From an uncultured bacterium (GTDB taxonomy: Bacteria; Patescibacteriota; Patescibacteriia; 2-12-FULL-60-25): a stretch of 14,325 bases of DNA. Positions 1 through 9,547 of the stretch are shown here, one piece after another. Both the position numbers and the translations under genes were made by a program. The notes under the pieces were generated by a model that ran no database searches, was not told the DNA's origin, and saw only the letters and a list, made by a program, of their open reading frames with translations. The stretch spans positions 1 to 14,325 of the forward strand of contig CALBSL010000178.1 of the NCBI GenBank assembly GCA_937968025.1, written 5' to 3'. Numbering within the stretch: the stretch's first letter is position 1; every line of letters starts with the position of its first letter.

Positions 1-1
1 C

Positions 2-1042
2 GGACACAAGTTTCTCCTGTCGGCGATGCATAGTTTTCCACCCGCGAATGTCTACGCCTGGTTTGAAGCACAGGGCGTTCCGCTCAAAACCGAGGAAGAT
101 CTCCGGGTGTTTCCGCAATCTGACAACGGTCGCGATGTTGTTGGGGTGTTTGAACGTCTGTTCAGCCACGATGACCGCGTTCGTATCCTCACAAAATCAA
201 ACGTCACGCGAGTAGCAAAACAAGGCGAAGGGTTCATCCTTACGCTGAAAGATCAGGCTGAGCCTCTGTATGCCGATCGACTCGTCCTCACCACAGGGGG
301 GCAAGCGTACCGCCATACTGGCTCAACGGGAGACGGCTACGCCTTCGCACAAGCGCTTGGCCACACGCTCACTCCCCTCGCCCCAAGTTTAAACTCGTTC
401 TTCACTAGGGAGACATGGGTAAAGGAGGTAAGCGGTATGAGCTTCGAACGCGCGAGCATCACCGTAGAGCGCAAAACCCGCTACGTACGCACCGGGCCAT
501 TCATGTTCACCCATAAAGGCATCACAGGTCCAGCCGTGTTCGCCCTCTCAGGAATGATCGCCTTTGAAACCTACGATGAACGCGCGCCGCTCCACATCAC
601 CCTGGATTTGCTGCCCGATATGTCCTTCGAGCAGCTACTCCAACAATTCGAACGACTACGTCATGAACATGGGAAAAAAACTCCAGACAACGTTCTCGCG
701 TTTTTGATCCCCAAAACGCTCGCCCTTCTTCTGTGTCACCTCTGCAAGATCTCCACCGACCAACACGCCGCCGATCTGCGAAAAGACGAGATTCAAGCTG
801 CTTGCCGCTGGATCAAAGCCATTCCGCTTACCGTGGTAGGGCGAGGAGCGGGCGATGAATTCGTCACCGCGGGCGGTATTCCGCTTGATGAAGTGAATCC
901 GAGCACTATGGAATCAAAGATCTGCCCCGGACTCTTTTTTGCGGGCGAGATTCTCGATATCGACGGATTTACCGGCGGATTTAACCTGCAAGCTTCTTGG
1001 GCTACCGGAAGACGCGCCGGCATGACCCTCGCTGAGCACTAG
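2..1042 (+). CDS. HI0933-like (BaiN/YhiN family) FAD-dependent oxidoreductase, 5'-truncated
   Basis: The reading frame is open from base 2, and residues before the first in-frame ATG (GHKFLLSA at 2-25) match the family's conserved GxKFLxSA stretch. The ATG at base 26 is therefore internal, and the N-terminal Rossmann GxGxxG segment lies outside the window. Visible family blocks are LRVFPQSD (about 98-121), the GGQAYRHTGSTGDGY nucleotide-binding block (296-340), FTHKGITGPAVF (509-544), and the C-terminal block AGEILDIDGFTGGFNLQ plus ASWATGRRAG (949-1020), which closes the FAD site. Known members are flavoproteins often annotated as NAD(P)/FAD-dependent oxidoreductases or aminoacetone oxidases; the physiological substrate is generally unclear, so I assign none. 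The gene converges on atpC with 20 bases between stop codons. No internal frameshift or missing block is seen. Confidence 0.9.
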   Translation, partial: GHKFLLSAMHSFPPANVYAWFEAQGVPLKTEEDLRVFPQSDNGRDVVGVFERLFSHDDRVRILTKSNVTRVAKQGEGFILTLKDQAEPLYADRLVLTTGGQAYRHTGSTGDGYAFAQALGHTLTPLAPSLNSFFTRETWVKEVSGMSFERASITVERKTRYVRTGPFMFTHKGITGPAVFALSGMIAFETYDERAPLHITLDLLPDMSFEQLLQQFERLRHEHGKKTPDNVLAFLIPKTLALLLCHLCKISTDQHAADLRKDEIQAACRWIKAIPLTVVGRGAGDEFVTAGGIPLDEVNPSTMESKICPGLFFAGEILDIDGFTGGFNLQASWATGRRAGMTLAEH

Positions 1043-1050
1043 AAACGAAC

Positions 1051-1076
1051 AAAAACACGGGATTACCCGTGTTTTT
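1051..1076. terminator. Bidirectional intrinsic terminator between the flavoprotein gene and atpC
   Basis: Arms AAAAACACGGG (1051-1061) and CCCGTGTTTTT (1066-1076) enclose the 4-base loop ATTA, giving an 11-bp perfect stem. There are T runs on both strands (1072-1077 on plus, complement of 1051-1055 on minus). It can end both convergent transcripts. The atpC stop codon (TAA, complement of 1063-1065) lies across the loop, and the minus-strand arm encodes the last atpC residues KKHG. Confidence 0.9.
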
Positions 1077-1467
1077 TGACCGCAATGTACGCCACCGTTG
1101 CCGCATGTTCGCCTTCCAAAAAGGCGATCTGGTATGGACCTAGCGACTCGCGCTGTTCAAGGGCGCCGAGGAGCACCTGCAGATACTGCTGAGCTGTTTC
1201 AAAGTCGAGCGACGCTCGCTGCTCTGCCTTGTATACGAGTATCAGCACTTCATCTTGCTCTTGATCGACGCAGACAACGCCACGACGGATGACGAAGTCT
1301 TCTTCACCATGCGGGAGCTCGATACGCAGCGGCGAGAGGATGACGCTTCCCTGGAGAGAAGCGTGTCCCGAGAAGATCTGAATAGCGCCCCCTTCGGTGA
1401 TCAAGCTCGTAGAAACCGCCTCTGAGAACACCCATTCCTGCTCAGGAGTACGAAGGACAACGCGCAT
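1063..1467 (-). CDS. atpC: F1Fo ATP synthase subunit epsilon
   Basis: This 134-residue protein is the last gene of the operon, where epsilon is expected, and has the usual length. Epsilon is part of the central stalk, contacts gamma and the c ring, and can inhibit ATP hydrolysis. The N-terminal beta-sandwich domain is recognisable (LRTPEQEWVFSEAVSTSLIT, then IQIFSGHASLQGSVILSPL, which matches the family's G-x-x-x-I-L-x-H-A region in position), but the sequence is divergent. The second half (from about residue 85) is predicted helical and would be the C-terminal two-helix region. The start lies 3 bases after the atpD stop, and no Shine-Dalgarno sequence precedes it. Assignment rests on weak family similarity plus strong context. 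Confidence 0.87.
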   Translation of the reverse strand: MRVVLRTPEQEWVFSEAVSTSLITEGGAIQIFSGHASLQGSVILSPLRIELPHGEEDFVIRRGVVCVDQEQDEVLILVYKAEQRASLDFETAQQYLQVLLGALEQRESLGPYQIAFLEGEHAATVAYIAVKKHG

Positions 1468-1470
1468 AGT

Positions 1471-3781
<2,311 letters not shown>

Positions 3782-3792
3782 GGGAGAACGTA

Positions 3793-5325
3793 TTACACCT
3801 GACCACGACGCGAGGCGAAGAAGTGCTTTAAGAACGCTTCGATCGCTTGACTCACCTCATCCGTCAGGGCTTTTTCGCGCAAGATCGTTGCGACCGTGGT
3901 CGCTTCTTGAATCTCGAAGAGGTCGAGCACCTCTTCAAGGACCTTGCCCACCTCCTGTTTTGGAAGTGCGTCAAGGTGTCCGCCGGTTGCTGCGCGTACC
4001 ACAACCACCTCCTGCCACAGCGTGTACGGCTTATGCGCCTTCTGCTTCAACGCTTCAACCACACGCTCGCCGCGAGTAAGTTGCTGCTTGGTTGTCGCAT
4101 CAAGCTCGCTTGAGAACTGTGAAAAGGCTGCGAGTTCATAGTATTGTGCGAGGTCGAGCTTAATCGTCCCTGACACTTTCTTCATGATTTTTGTTTGGGC
4201 CGCACTCCCAACGCGCGAAACAGAAATACCCACGTTCATCGCTGGACGAATACCTTGGTTAAAAAGCGAGGATTCCAAGAAAATCTGACCATCTGTAATA
4301 GAGATGACGTTGGTTGGAATATAGGCTGACACATCGTTTGCTTGTGTTTCCACAATAGGCAGCGCCGTGAGCGATCCTCCGCCGAGCGCAGCGTCTAATT
4401 TTGCCGCGCGTTCAAGCAAGCGTGAGTGAATGTAGAACACGTCACCAGGATAGGCCTCGCGTCCCGGTGGTTTGCGAAGCAACAACGATACTTCACGATA
4501 CGCAACGGCATGCTTCGAAAGATCGTCGTAGATCACGAGAGCATCCTTCCCTTGCTTCATAAAATACTCACCGATCGCCGCACCGGCATAGGGCGCCAAA
4601 AACTGGGAGATCGCTGAACTCGAGGCGCCGGCAGACACGATGATCGTGTACCCAAGAGCTCCGTGCGCCTTTAAGGTACGGACCACTTCAGCCGTCTTCG
4701 ATTCACGTTGACCGATCGCGACATAAATACAGACCATGTTCTGATCGCGCTGGTTGAGAATCGTATCGATCGCAACCGTCGTCTTCCCCGTCTGACGATC
4801 GCCAATGATCAGCTCGCGCTGTCCACGGCCAATCGGAATGAGGGCATCAATAGCCAGAATTCCCGTCTGCACGGGCTGATGCACCGGCGAACGCTCCATG
4901 ACACCGGGAGCGGAAGCTTCGAGCATCATTGGGGTGGCGGCATCCGAGAATGCCGAACCACCATCGATCGCTTCACCGAATGGGTCCACGACACGACCAA
5001 GCATGGATTCACGCACAGGAATGGCAAGAAACCGGTTCTGTGATTCAACCGCCAACCCTTCACGAATCCCCTCTCCTCGTTCAAGCACGATAGCGAAAAC
5101 GGAGTCACGCTCTACCTGCATCACCAGCGCATGAATCTGCGTCCCAACCACACGCAAAACCTCCCCCATTTTTACCCCCGAGATTCCGTCAATGAGCAAA
5201 ATTCCATCCTTCACCGAACGGATAACGCCGGCACGCCGAACCAACGACGCATCGTTCGTCCCTGGGACCGTCTGAAGCGCCGTATCAATGGCGGAAAAAA
5301 AGGCAGTGAGTGACGTAGTAGACAT
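3793..5325 (-). CDS. atpA: F1Fo ATP synthase subunit alpha
   Basis: This 510-residue protein is of standard alpha length. It contains an N-terminal helix and beta barrel (about 25-95), the block PVRESMLGRVVDPFGEAIDG (103-122), and a nucleotide-binding domain with Walker A GDRQTGKT at 175-182 and the following TTVAIDTILNQ. The arginine finger lies in NVGISVSRVGSAAQ, and DLAQYYELAAFSQF follows. The C-terminal helical domain is complete. Alpha binds non-catalytic nucleotide and supplies the arginine finger to beta. The start is 13 bases after the atpH stop. A weak AGG lies 12 bases before the ATG, too far for a convincing ribosome binding site. Nothing is truncated. Confidence 0.98.
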   Translation of the reverse strand: MSTTSLTAFFSAIDTALQTVPGTNDASLVRRAGVIRSVKDGILLIDGISGVKMGEVLRVVGTQIHALVMQVERDSVFAIVLERGEGIREGLAVESQNRFLAIPVRESMLGRVVDPFGEAIDGGSAFSDAATPMMLEASAPGVMERSPVHQPVQTGILAIDALIPIGRGQRELIIGDRQTGKTTVAIDTILNQRDQNMVCIYVAIGQRESKTAEVVRTLKAHGALGYTIIVSAGASSSAISQFLAPYAGAAIGEYFMKQGKDALVIYDDLSKHAVAYREVSLLLRKPPGREAYPGDVFYIHSRLLERAAKLDAALGGGSLTALPIVETQANDVSAYIPTNVISITDGQIFLESSLFNQGIRPAMNVGISVSRVGSAAQTKIMKKVSGTIKLDLAQYYELAAFSQFSSELDATTKQQLTRGERVVEALKQKAHKPYTLWQEVVVVRAATGGHLDALPKQEVGKVLEEVLDLFEIQEATTVATILREKALTDEVSQAIEAFLKHFFASRRGQV

Positions 5326-5338
5326 ACAAATAAGTAAC

Positions 5339-6124
5339 CTAACTCAGAACGTGCAATTGCTCCAATGAATGCTCGGCTTGACTGATCCAGCTGGCATCGT
5401 GCATGACGCCACCAACGAATACCCGAATTCCACCCGCCAATGAACGCTCGACCTCGAAACAGGTGACCGATGCCGGATACCGAACGGCGAGAGCCGCACG
5501 AATGGTCGAACGCACGGACTCATCAAGTGGGAGTGGCGTTTGTACGAGCGGCGATGGCACCCCTCGATCGGTGGCGATCCATTGCTGGATAGCTCGTAGC
5601 ACCGCCTGTTCCGTAGACTGAGCGCGGACCTCTCTCATCCACTGATCAAGCGAAGAAGTCACGTCTTTCCCAACAACAGATCCGAGGAGCTGCTCCGGAA
5701 TTTCAACGACGCACGCCTGCTGCACCGCTTCGACGAAGCCGTTGCGTGCACGTTGCTGTTCTTCTGGTAAGGCCGCGTTCAATACCGCTTCAAGATCCGA
5801 CACCATCTCGGGCGAAAATCCGAGATCAGCAAACCCTGGGGGCAACGCAAACCGCGGACCGTGCGATGCCTCCGCTGGAAGCTGTATCGACGGAACGAGT
5901 CGGGAATCGCGACGCGCCACCACCGGAAGCACGGCCACGAGATCCTTCGCCCAATGCTCAGCATCAACCGTTGAGAGATAGTCCACGAGACCCGTTGGAT
6001 AGCTCACGCCGAGCGCCGCACGCACACGCTGTTCACGCGGTTGTTTTGTCGACGCAAAGATCGCCTTCTCATGAAGACAGGTGATCGCATCCTTCAGAAC
6101 CGCACGAAACAGCGCTTGGATCAT
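5339..6124 (-). CDS. atpH: Divergent, long ATP synthase subunit delta (OSCP-like)
   Basis: This 261-residue protein occupies the atpH slot between b and alpha. Its last 60 residues carry the delta/OSCP C-terminal signature, including CFEVERSLAGGIRVFVGG (222-239) followed by HDAS, matching the family's hydrophobic-x-GG-I-x-V-x-V-G pattern. Typical delta subunits are about 180 residues, so about 80 are extra. The first 130 residues do not show the classic helical N-terminal domain clearly, although MIQALFRAVLKDAITCLHEKA may be a helix. Two stretches resemble each other: VRAALGVSYP (34-43) and IRAALAVRYP (208-217), hinting at duplication. Delta joins the peripheral stalk to the F1 head. The start is 4 bases after the atpF stop and lacks a Shine-Dalgarno sequence. 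The alternative, a distinct lineage-specific stalk protein with a delta-like tail, cannot be excluded. Confidence 0.82.
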   Translation of the reverse strand: MIQALFRAVLKDAITCLHEKAIFASTKQPREQRVRAALGVSYPTGLVDYLSTVDAEHWAKDLVAVLPVVARRDSRLVPSIQLPAEASHGPRFALPPGFADLGFSPEMVSDLEAVLNAALPEEQQRARNGFVEAVQQACVVEIPEQLLGSVVGKDVTSSLDQWMREVRAQSTEQAVLRAIQQWIATDRGVPSPLVQTPLPLDESVRSTIRAALAVRYPASVTCFEVERSLAGGIRVFVGGVMHDASWISQAEHSLEQLHVLS

Positions 6125-6128
6125 ACGA

Positions 6129-6626
6129 TTAGGAATACAGCTCTTTCCAGGCGGCTTTCACGCTCTCCTGCACCACCTCCTGAGGAAGCTTGTTTTGCAG
6201 CACATGGAGAATCGTCTGCTCGATCCGCTTTTGTGTCTCCTTTTCAGCGGCTTTGAGCACACCTTGCTTCACCTGTTCCGCCTCAGCGCGGGCCGCATCA
6301 AGCAGACGTTCGCGTTCAGCGTCCGCCTCGGCCATCAGTTCTTTCGCGCGAGTTTCTGCCTGTGATTTCGCCATCATGACTTCTGCCTGCATTTTGAGAA
6401 CAAGCTCTTTCGTCTCTTTCGCCTGTTTTTTGCTTTCCGCTTCGAACGCTTTGCGTAGATGCTCCGTCTCTTTCAACTGTTTCTCGATCGTGTCACGACG
6501 CTCGTCCATGACCCGAAGGAGCGGCTTGTACAACAACTTCGTAAGCAATCCAAGCAGAAGCCCGATGTTTACCAGGTAGAGCAACATGCTCCAACCATCG
6601 ATCCCTAAACGACTAAAGGCTTCCAT
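6129..6626 (-). CDS. atpF: F1Fo ATP synthase subunit b (peripheral stalk)
   Basis: This 165-residue protein has one N-terminal membrane span (about 13-33, SMLLYLVNIGLLLGLLTKLL) followed by KPLLRVMDERRDTI, the usual b-subunit junction. A long charged helix runs to about residue 150 (Glu/Lys/Ala/Gln-rich, heptad-like), forming the right-handed coiled coil of the stator. Length is standard. There is a single b gene and no b' copy, so a b homodimer is expected. The start lies 8 bases after the atpE stop. The short gap forms a small palindrome (CGTAG-TT-CTACG on the minus strand) and has no Shine-Dalgarno sequence. Confidence 0.96.
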   Translation of the reverse strand: MEAFSRLGIDGWSMLLYLVNIGLLLGLLTKLLYKPLLRVMDERRDTIEKQLKETEHLRKAFEAESKKQAKETKELVLKMQAEVMMAKSQAETRAKELMAEADAERERLLDAARAEAEQVKQGVLKAAEKETQKRIEQTILHVLQNKLPQEVVQESVKAAWKELYS

Positions 6627-6634
6627 ACGTAGAA

Positions 6635-6865
6635 CTACGCGACGAACAGAATAATGAGCGCGATCACGAGCGAGTAGATACCCGTCGATTCACACACGGC
6701 CATGGCCACAATCATGTTCGACATCATCTTATCGGCGACCGCTGGGTTACGACCCATCGCTTCCATGGCTTTTGCGGCAACCATCCCTTCACCGATAGCC
6801 GGACCGATAGCTCCGAGCCCCATACAAATACCTGCTGCCAACACCTTCGCGACGATTGGATCCAT
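6635..6865 (-). CDS. atpE: F1Fo ATP synthase subunit c, Na+-type ion-binding pattern
   Basis: This 76-residue protein is a two-helix hairpin. Helix 1 has the glycine-rich face (AGICMGLGAIGPAIGEG, 11-27), the polar loop is GRNP (38-41), and helix 2 is MIVAMAVCESTGIYSLVIAL (51-70). The ion-binding carboxylate is E59. The surrounding pattern V57, E59, S60, T61, Y64 equals the V63/E65/S66/T67/Y70 set of the Na+-binding Ilyobacter/Propionigenium c ring. The residue 33 positions upstream, Gln32 there, is E26 here, as in the two-carboxylate c ring described from Fusobacterium nucleatum. Na+ use is therefore inferred from residues, not proven. The gene follows a 108-base gap, the longest in the operon, which holds a hairpin and a U-rich leader. 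Confidence 0.97.
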   Translation of the reverse strand: MDPIVAKVLAAGICMGLGAIGPAIGEGMVAAKAMEAMGRNPAVADKMMSNMIVAMAVCESTGIYSLVIALIILFVA

Positions 6866-6973
6866 ACAGAATTGAAGAAAAATGGGTAAAATCTATACTC
6901 TCGATGACAGCTGCCATCTCGAGGGGAAGACGCATCTACGCCCTCTGCCTCGAGACACCAGCGTATTTCCGCC
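6866..6973 (-). promoter_or_regulatory. atpB-atpE intergenic leader: 8-bp hairpin and U-rich SD-less translation start region
   Basis: On the minus strand the arms TCTCGAGG and CCTCGAGA (6955-6948 and 6924-6917) form a perfect 8-bp stem around 23 bases. The 30 bases next to the atpE ATG are U-rich and pyrimidine-rich (GATTTTACCC, ATTTTTCTTC, AATTCTGT) with no Shine-Dalgarno match. This is the only atp junction with such a gap. In Escherichia coli the atpE start region is also preceded by a U-rich translational enhancer, and c is needed in many more copies than other subunits. A role in raising c synthesis, or an RNA processing site, is inferred. Confidence 0.5.
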
Positions 6974-7804
6974 TTACACCGCGACGCCCACGCTCTCCGC
7001 GGAAGACGCCTCTCGCTTGGCCTGCTCACGCTCTTCACGATGCGCACGAGCAGAATTAACCGGTCCTGCGAGGAACTGGATCGTGAGGAGCGTAAAGACG
7101 AACGCCTGCACGATCCCGGAGAAGAGCCCCAAGAATATAAACGGAATTGGCACGAGGAACTGCGTAAACGTGGACAGACTGATGATCACGGCGACCATCA
7201 CATCTCCCGCGAACAGGTTTCCGAACAAACGACAGGAGATAGAAACGATCTTGGCGAACTCGCCAATGATATCCATCAAGCCGAGAAACACCTCGATGAG
7301 CGCGCCACCTAAATCCTTCAGCGAACGAACCTTGAGCAGAGCCCCAAAGCGGAAATACCCTCCAATATGTCGGATTGGCGAAACGATCAGCGCCAAGACA
7401 TGTGATAACAGAACGACCAAGAGCCCAAGGGTCAGCGTTTCGCTCAAATCAGAGGTCGCCAGACGCATGAGTGGTTTTCCTTCAACCAGCACCTGAAACA
7501 AGATCGGAAAAAGAGACAACTGGTTCGCAAGCGCGATGAACAGCAACAGCGTCATGACAAAAGGGAAAAACGCTCGTCCTTCCTTCTTTCCACCAAACGC
7601 TTGCGTGAGTTGCTCGTCGATATATTCAAAAATTAATTCAAGTGCTGCCTGTGCCCGACCCGGCACAGCGGACAGGCGACGTCGAACATAGAGCGCAAAG
7701 AGGACAAGAAACCCGGTCGTGACATACGCCGCAATCACGGCATTTGATACGGGGATCGACCCAAGATGGGCGACGATCGGGGCTGGAACAGAAACTTCGA
7801 GCAT
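6974..7804 (-). CDS. atpB: F1Fo ATP synthase subunit a (ion channel stator)
   Basis: This 276-residue polytopic membrane protein has spans at about 20-40, 80-105, 123-143, 170-190, 200-220 and 225-247. The essential arginine is R192 in SISCRLFGNLFAGD, the hallmark of the a subunit, and Q233 in GIVQAFVFTLLTIQF matches the conserved glutamine of the last helix. The last-helix motif usually ends with an aromatic residue followed by L (as in LTIVYL); here it reads LTIQFL, a mild change near the ion half-channel. A charged tail (HREEREQAKRE) follows the last span. The start is 9 bases after the atpI stop. The sequence before the ATG (AATATCATTGT) has no Shine-Dalgarno match. Confidence 0.96.
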   Translation of the reverse strand: MLEVSVPAPIVAHLGSIPVSNAVIAAYVTTGFLVLFALYVRRRLSAVPGRAQAALELIFEYIDEQLTQAFGGKKEGRAFFPFVMTLLLFIALANQLSLFPILFQVLVEGKPLMRLATSDLSETLTLGLLVVLLSHVLALIVSPIRHIGGYFRFGALLKVRSLKDLGGALIEVFLGLMDIIGEFAKIVSISCRLFGNLFAGDVMVAVIISLSTFTQFLVPIPFIFLGLFSGIVQAFVFTLLTIQFLAGPVNSARAHREEREQAKREASSAESVGVAV

Positions 7805-7813
7805 ACAATGATA

Positions 7814-8020
7814 TTACGAAGAAGCGAGAAAACGACGAGTAAACCGTATAGAAAGCACATTCACGAGCGGAAATGAGAGAGCGATACCGAGCACCAAGAA
7901 CAGCGGTCTCGTCCCAAAATACCGATCCAACCCCCACCCGACCCCAGTAAATACGCCCAACCCCATCACTGATGTAGCAATGATGATGGCACGAATCTTC
8001 CAAAGAAGGGTGGGCGTCAT
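7814..8020 (-). CDS. atpI: AtpI/AtpZ-like small membrane protein at the ATP synthase operon head
   Basis: This 68-residue protein has two hydrophobic spans (about 10-30 and 38-57) with the linking motif GWGLDRYFGTRPLFLVLG, typical of the AtpZ/AtpI (F0F1-ATPase assembly or ion-uptake) family; GxxLDxxxGTxP is the recognisable core. Known relatives help assemble the c ring or carry Mg2+/Ca2+. I chose the ATG at 8020 because a longer frame opening at 8062 adds only a low-complexity stretch that would overlap the divergent gene's upstream region. The bases before the ATG (GGCGCTTCCT) show no Shine-Dalgarno sequence. It is the first gene of the operon. A symbol of atpZ would serve equally. Confidence 0.75.
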   Translation of the reverse strand: MTPTLLWKIRAIIIATSVMGLGVFTGVGWGLDRYFGTRPLFLVLGIALSFPLVNVLSIRFTRRFLASS

Positions 8021-8088
8021 AGGAAGCGCCGAGAGCGTACCCCTCGCGCATGGGGAGAGCAAGCCTTGGCAAGCGGGGCAAAATTATG
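8021..8088. promoter_or_regulatory. Divergent control region between atp operon and antiporter gene
   Basis: On the minus strand CATAAT (8088-8083) is one mismatch from a -10 hexamer and would start the atp transcript near 8076, leaving a leader of about 55 bases. I see no matching -35 at 16-18 bases. On the plus strand TTGGCA (8066-8071) is a -35-like hexamer, with CATACT 17 bases on (8089-8094). A dyad, GCGCCGAG / CCTCGCGC, lies at 8026-8049. The two promoters would overlap, so the genes could be co-regulated. Weak evidence. Confidence 0.3.
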
Positions 8089-9501
8089 CATACTCAGGCA
8101 GCTCGTTCGTTCTTTCCTCTCAACCCCCTGGAGCCCCTCGTGAAAGCGCTATCCATCGCCATCGCCCTCCTCTGTTCGATGCTGCTGGCGGCCATCGCCC
8201 AACGACACACCGCCGGCGCCACCCTGAGCCATGAAGAGCAGCTCGCCGTGATTCTACCGTGCCTCTTCCTGCTCTCTCTCGCCGCTCAGACCGTGGGCGG
8301 ACTCGTCCGACGTCGACTCGGACTGTCGGATACGATCGGCTGGATTCTGGTCGGGATCCTTCTCACCAACGTTCCGGGGATCAAAGACGTGGTGGAACAC
8401 ACCCTTCATGATCCTCGCTTCCACCTGCACACCGCTCTCGAGATGGTGAGCGGCGTCGGGGTCTGGTTCCTCCTCACGGAAGCCGGCCTCGAAACCGAGC
8501 TGCCAACCCTCATCCAGAACGCGGGACGTGGTACCGTGATCGCGCTAATCGGCGTCCTGGTGCCGGGAATCCTGATCTACATCGCCCTCCCGGCGCTGTA
8601 TCCGGAGCTGAGCCCCCTTGGGCGTACCCTCGTGGCGGCGATGTTCACACCAACCTCACTCGGCGTCGCCGCGATCTTCTTCAAGAGCGCAGGGATCCTG
8701 TCCTCACGGACAGCGCAACTCGTCATGGCGGTCGCCGCCATCGATGACATCATCGGACTCCTCATCCTGACGACGCTGAATGGGATGTCGGGTGGCGGGC
8801 AAGTCAGGATTGCTGATATCTTGCTGCTCCTCGGCAAAGCTATCGCGTTCTTTGCCGCCGCACTGACGTCTGGCCACATCCTCGCCCCCCGCTTCTCAAG
8901 CTTCCTCGCGAAGCTCAACGACCATGAAGCCATGCGGCTCATGCTCGCCCTTTTCTCCGCGAGTACGTTCACCTTCCTTGCGTGGGCATGGGGGCTCTCG
9001 CCGCTCATGGGAGCGTATGCCGGCGGCGTCTTCCTGACATCCGTGCACTTCAAGGAGTTCCCGCGTGACACGGAGGAGCACGGCGTCGAGCATCTGCTGC
9101 GGGGCGTGAAGTACACCCTCGTCCCCGTCTTCATCGCGAGCGTCGCCATGAAGGCGAACATCTCGCTCTTCCTGCATCCCAAGCCGATGCTCCTCTTGCT
9201 CACCGGCGTGGGAGCCCTCGTCTTCGGCAAGTGGATCAGTGCCCGGTTTGGTGGTCGCGGCATTGATGCCGCGACGCTGCAGTGGGGCGCCCTCGCGCGT
9301 GGCGAGGTCGCCCTCGTCATGGCCAACATGGGACTCGCCTCGCACCTCTTCTCCGCGGAGATCATGACCGTCGCCGTCATGTCGATGGTGGCAACCATTC
9401 TGCTCGCATCCGTCTTCCTCGGTCCGGCGATCAAGCGTGCGCAGACTCGCGACCCCGGGATCTTCGCCCCTGTTGGTTCGGTCGTCCACGAACACGACTA
9501 A
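8086..9501 (+). CDS. CPA2-family monovalent cation/H+ antiporter (Na+/H+ type)
   Basis: From the ATG at 8086 the protein has 471 residues and about 12-13 hydrophobic spans. Family marks are FLLTEAGLETEL (128-139), the broken-helix region FTPTSLGVAAIF (187-198), the paired aspartates D220-D221 in AVAAIDDIIGLL, the conserved lysine in VFGKWISARFGGRG (near 382), and GALARGEVALVMANMGL (401-417). The adjacent-aspartate motif is typical of electrogenic Na+/H+ antiporters such as NapA, rather than K+-specific Kef channels. There is no C-terminal RCK/TrkA-N domain, so it is a bare transport unit. An ATG at 8050 would add 12 residues; neither start has a clean ribosome binding site, and 8086 is preferred because GCGGGG lies 7 bases upstream. 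Codon use is more G+C-rich than in the atp genes. It is divergent from atpI. Confidence 0.9.
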   Translation: MHTQAARSFFPLNPLEPLVKALSIAIALLCSMLLAAIAQRHTAGATLSHEEQLAVILPCLFLLSLAAQTVGGLVRRRLGLSDTIGWILVGILLTNVPGIKDVVEHTLHDPRFHLHTALEMVSGVGVWFLLTEAGLETELPTLIQNAGRGTVIALIGVLVPGILIYIALPALYPELSPLGRTLVAAMFTPTSLGVAAIFFKSAGILSSRTAQLVMAVAAIDDIIGLLILTTLNGMSGGGQVRIADILLLLGKAIAFFAAALTSGHILAPRFSSFLAKLNDHEAMRLMLALFSASTFTFLAWAWGLSPLMGAYAGGVFLTSVHFKEFPRDTEEHGVEHLLRGVKYTLVPVFIASVAMKANISLFLHPKPMLLLLTGVGALVFGKWISARFGGRGIDAATLQWGALARGEVALVMANMGLASHLFSAEIMTVAVMSMVATILLASVFLGPAIKRAQTRDPGIFAPVGSVVHEHD

Positions 9502-9527
9502 CCCCGATCATGTGATCGGGGTTTTTT
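9500..9527 (+). terminator. Intrinsic terminator of the antiporter gene
   Basis: Arms AACCCCGATC (9500-9509) and GATCGGGGTT (9514-9523) with loop ATGT form a 10-bp perfect stem followed by a T run (9522-9527). It starts inside the stop codon (TAA 9499-9501). The minus strand has only two T after the stem, so it is mainly one-way and is not a good terminator for the CBS gene. Confidence 0.93.
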
Positions 9528-9547
9528 CATTCTCACCATCTGTGTAC

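Noticed and set aside
26..1042. Complete flavoprotein gene starting at the ATG at 26
   Set aside because: The upstream in-frame residues GHKFLLSA belong to a conserved family block, so the gene is truncated by the window edge, not started there.
8577..9434. Long minus-strand open frame opposite the antiporter gene
   Set aside because: The plus-strand protein has clear CPA2 motifs throughout. The minus frame is a by-product of G+C-rich codons and shows no family features.
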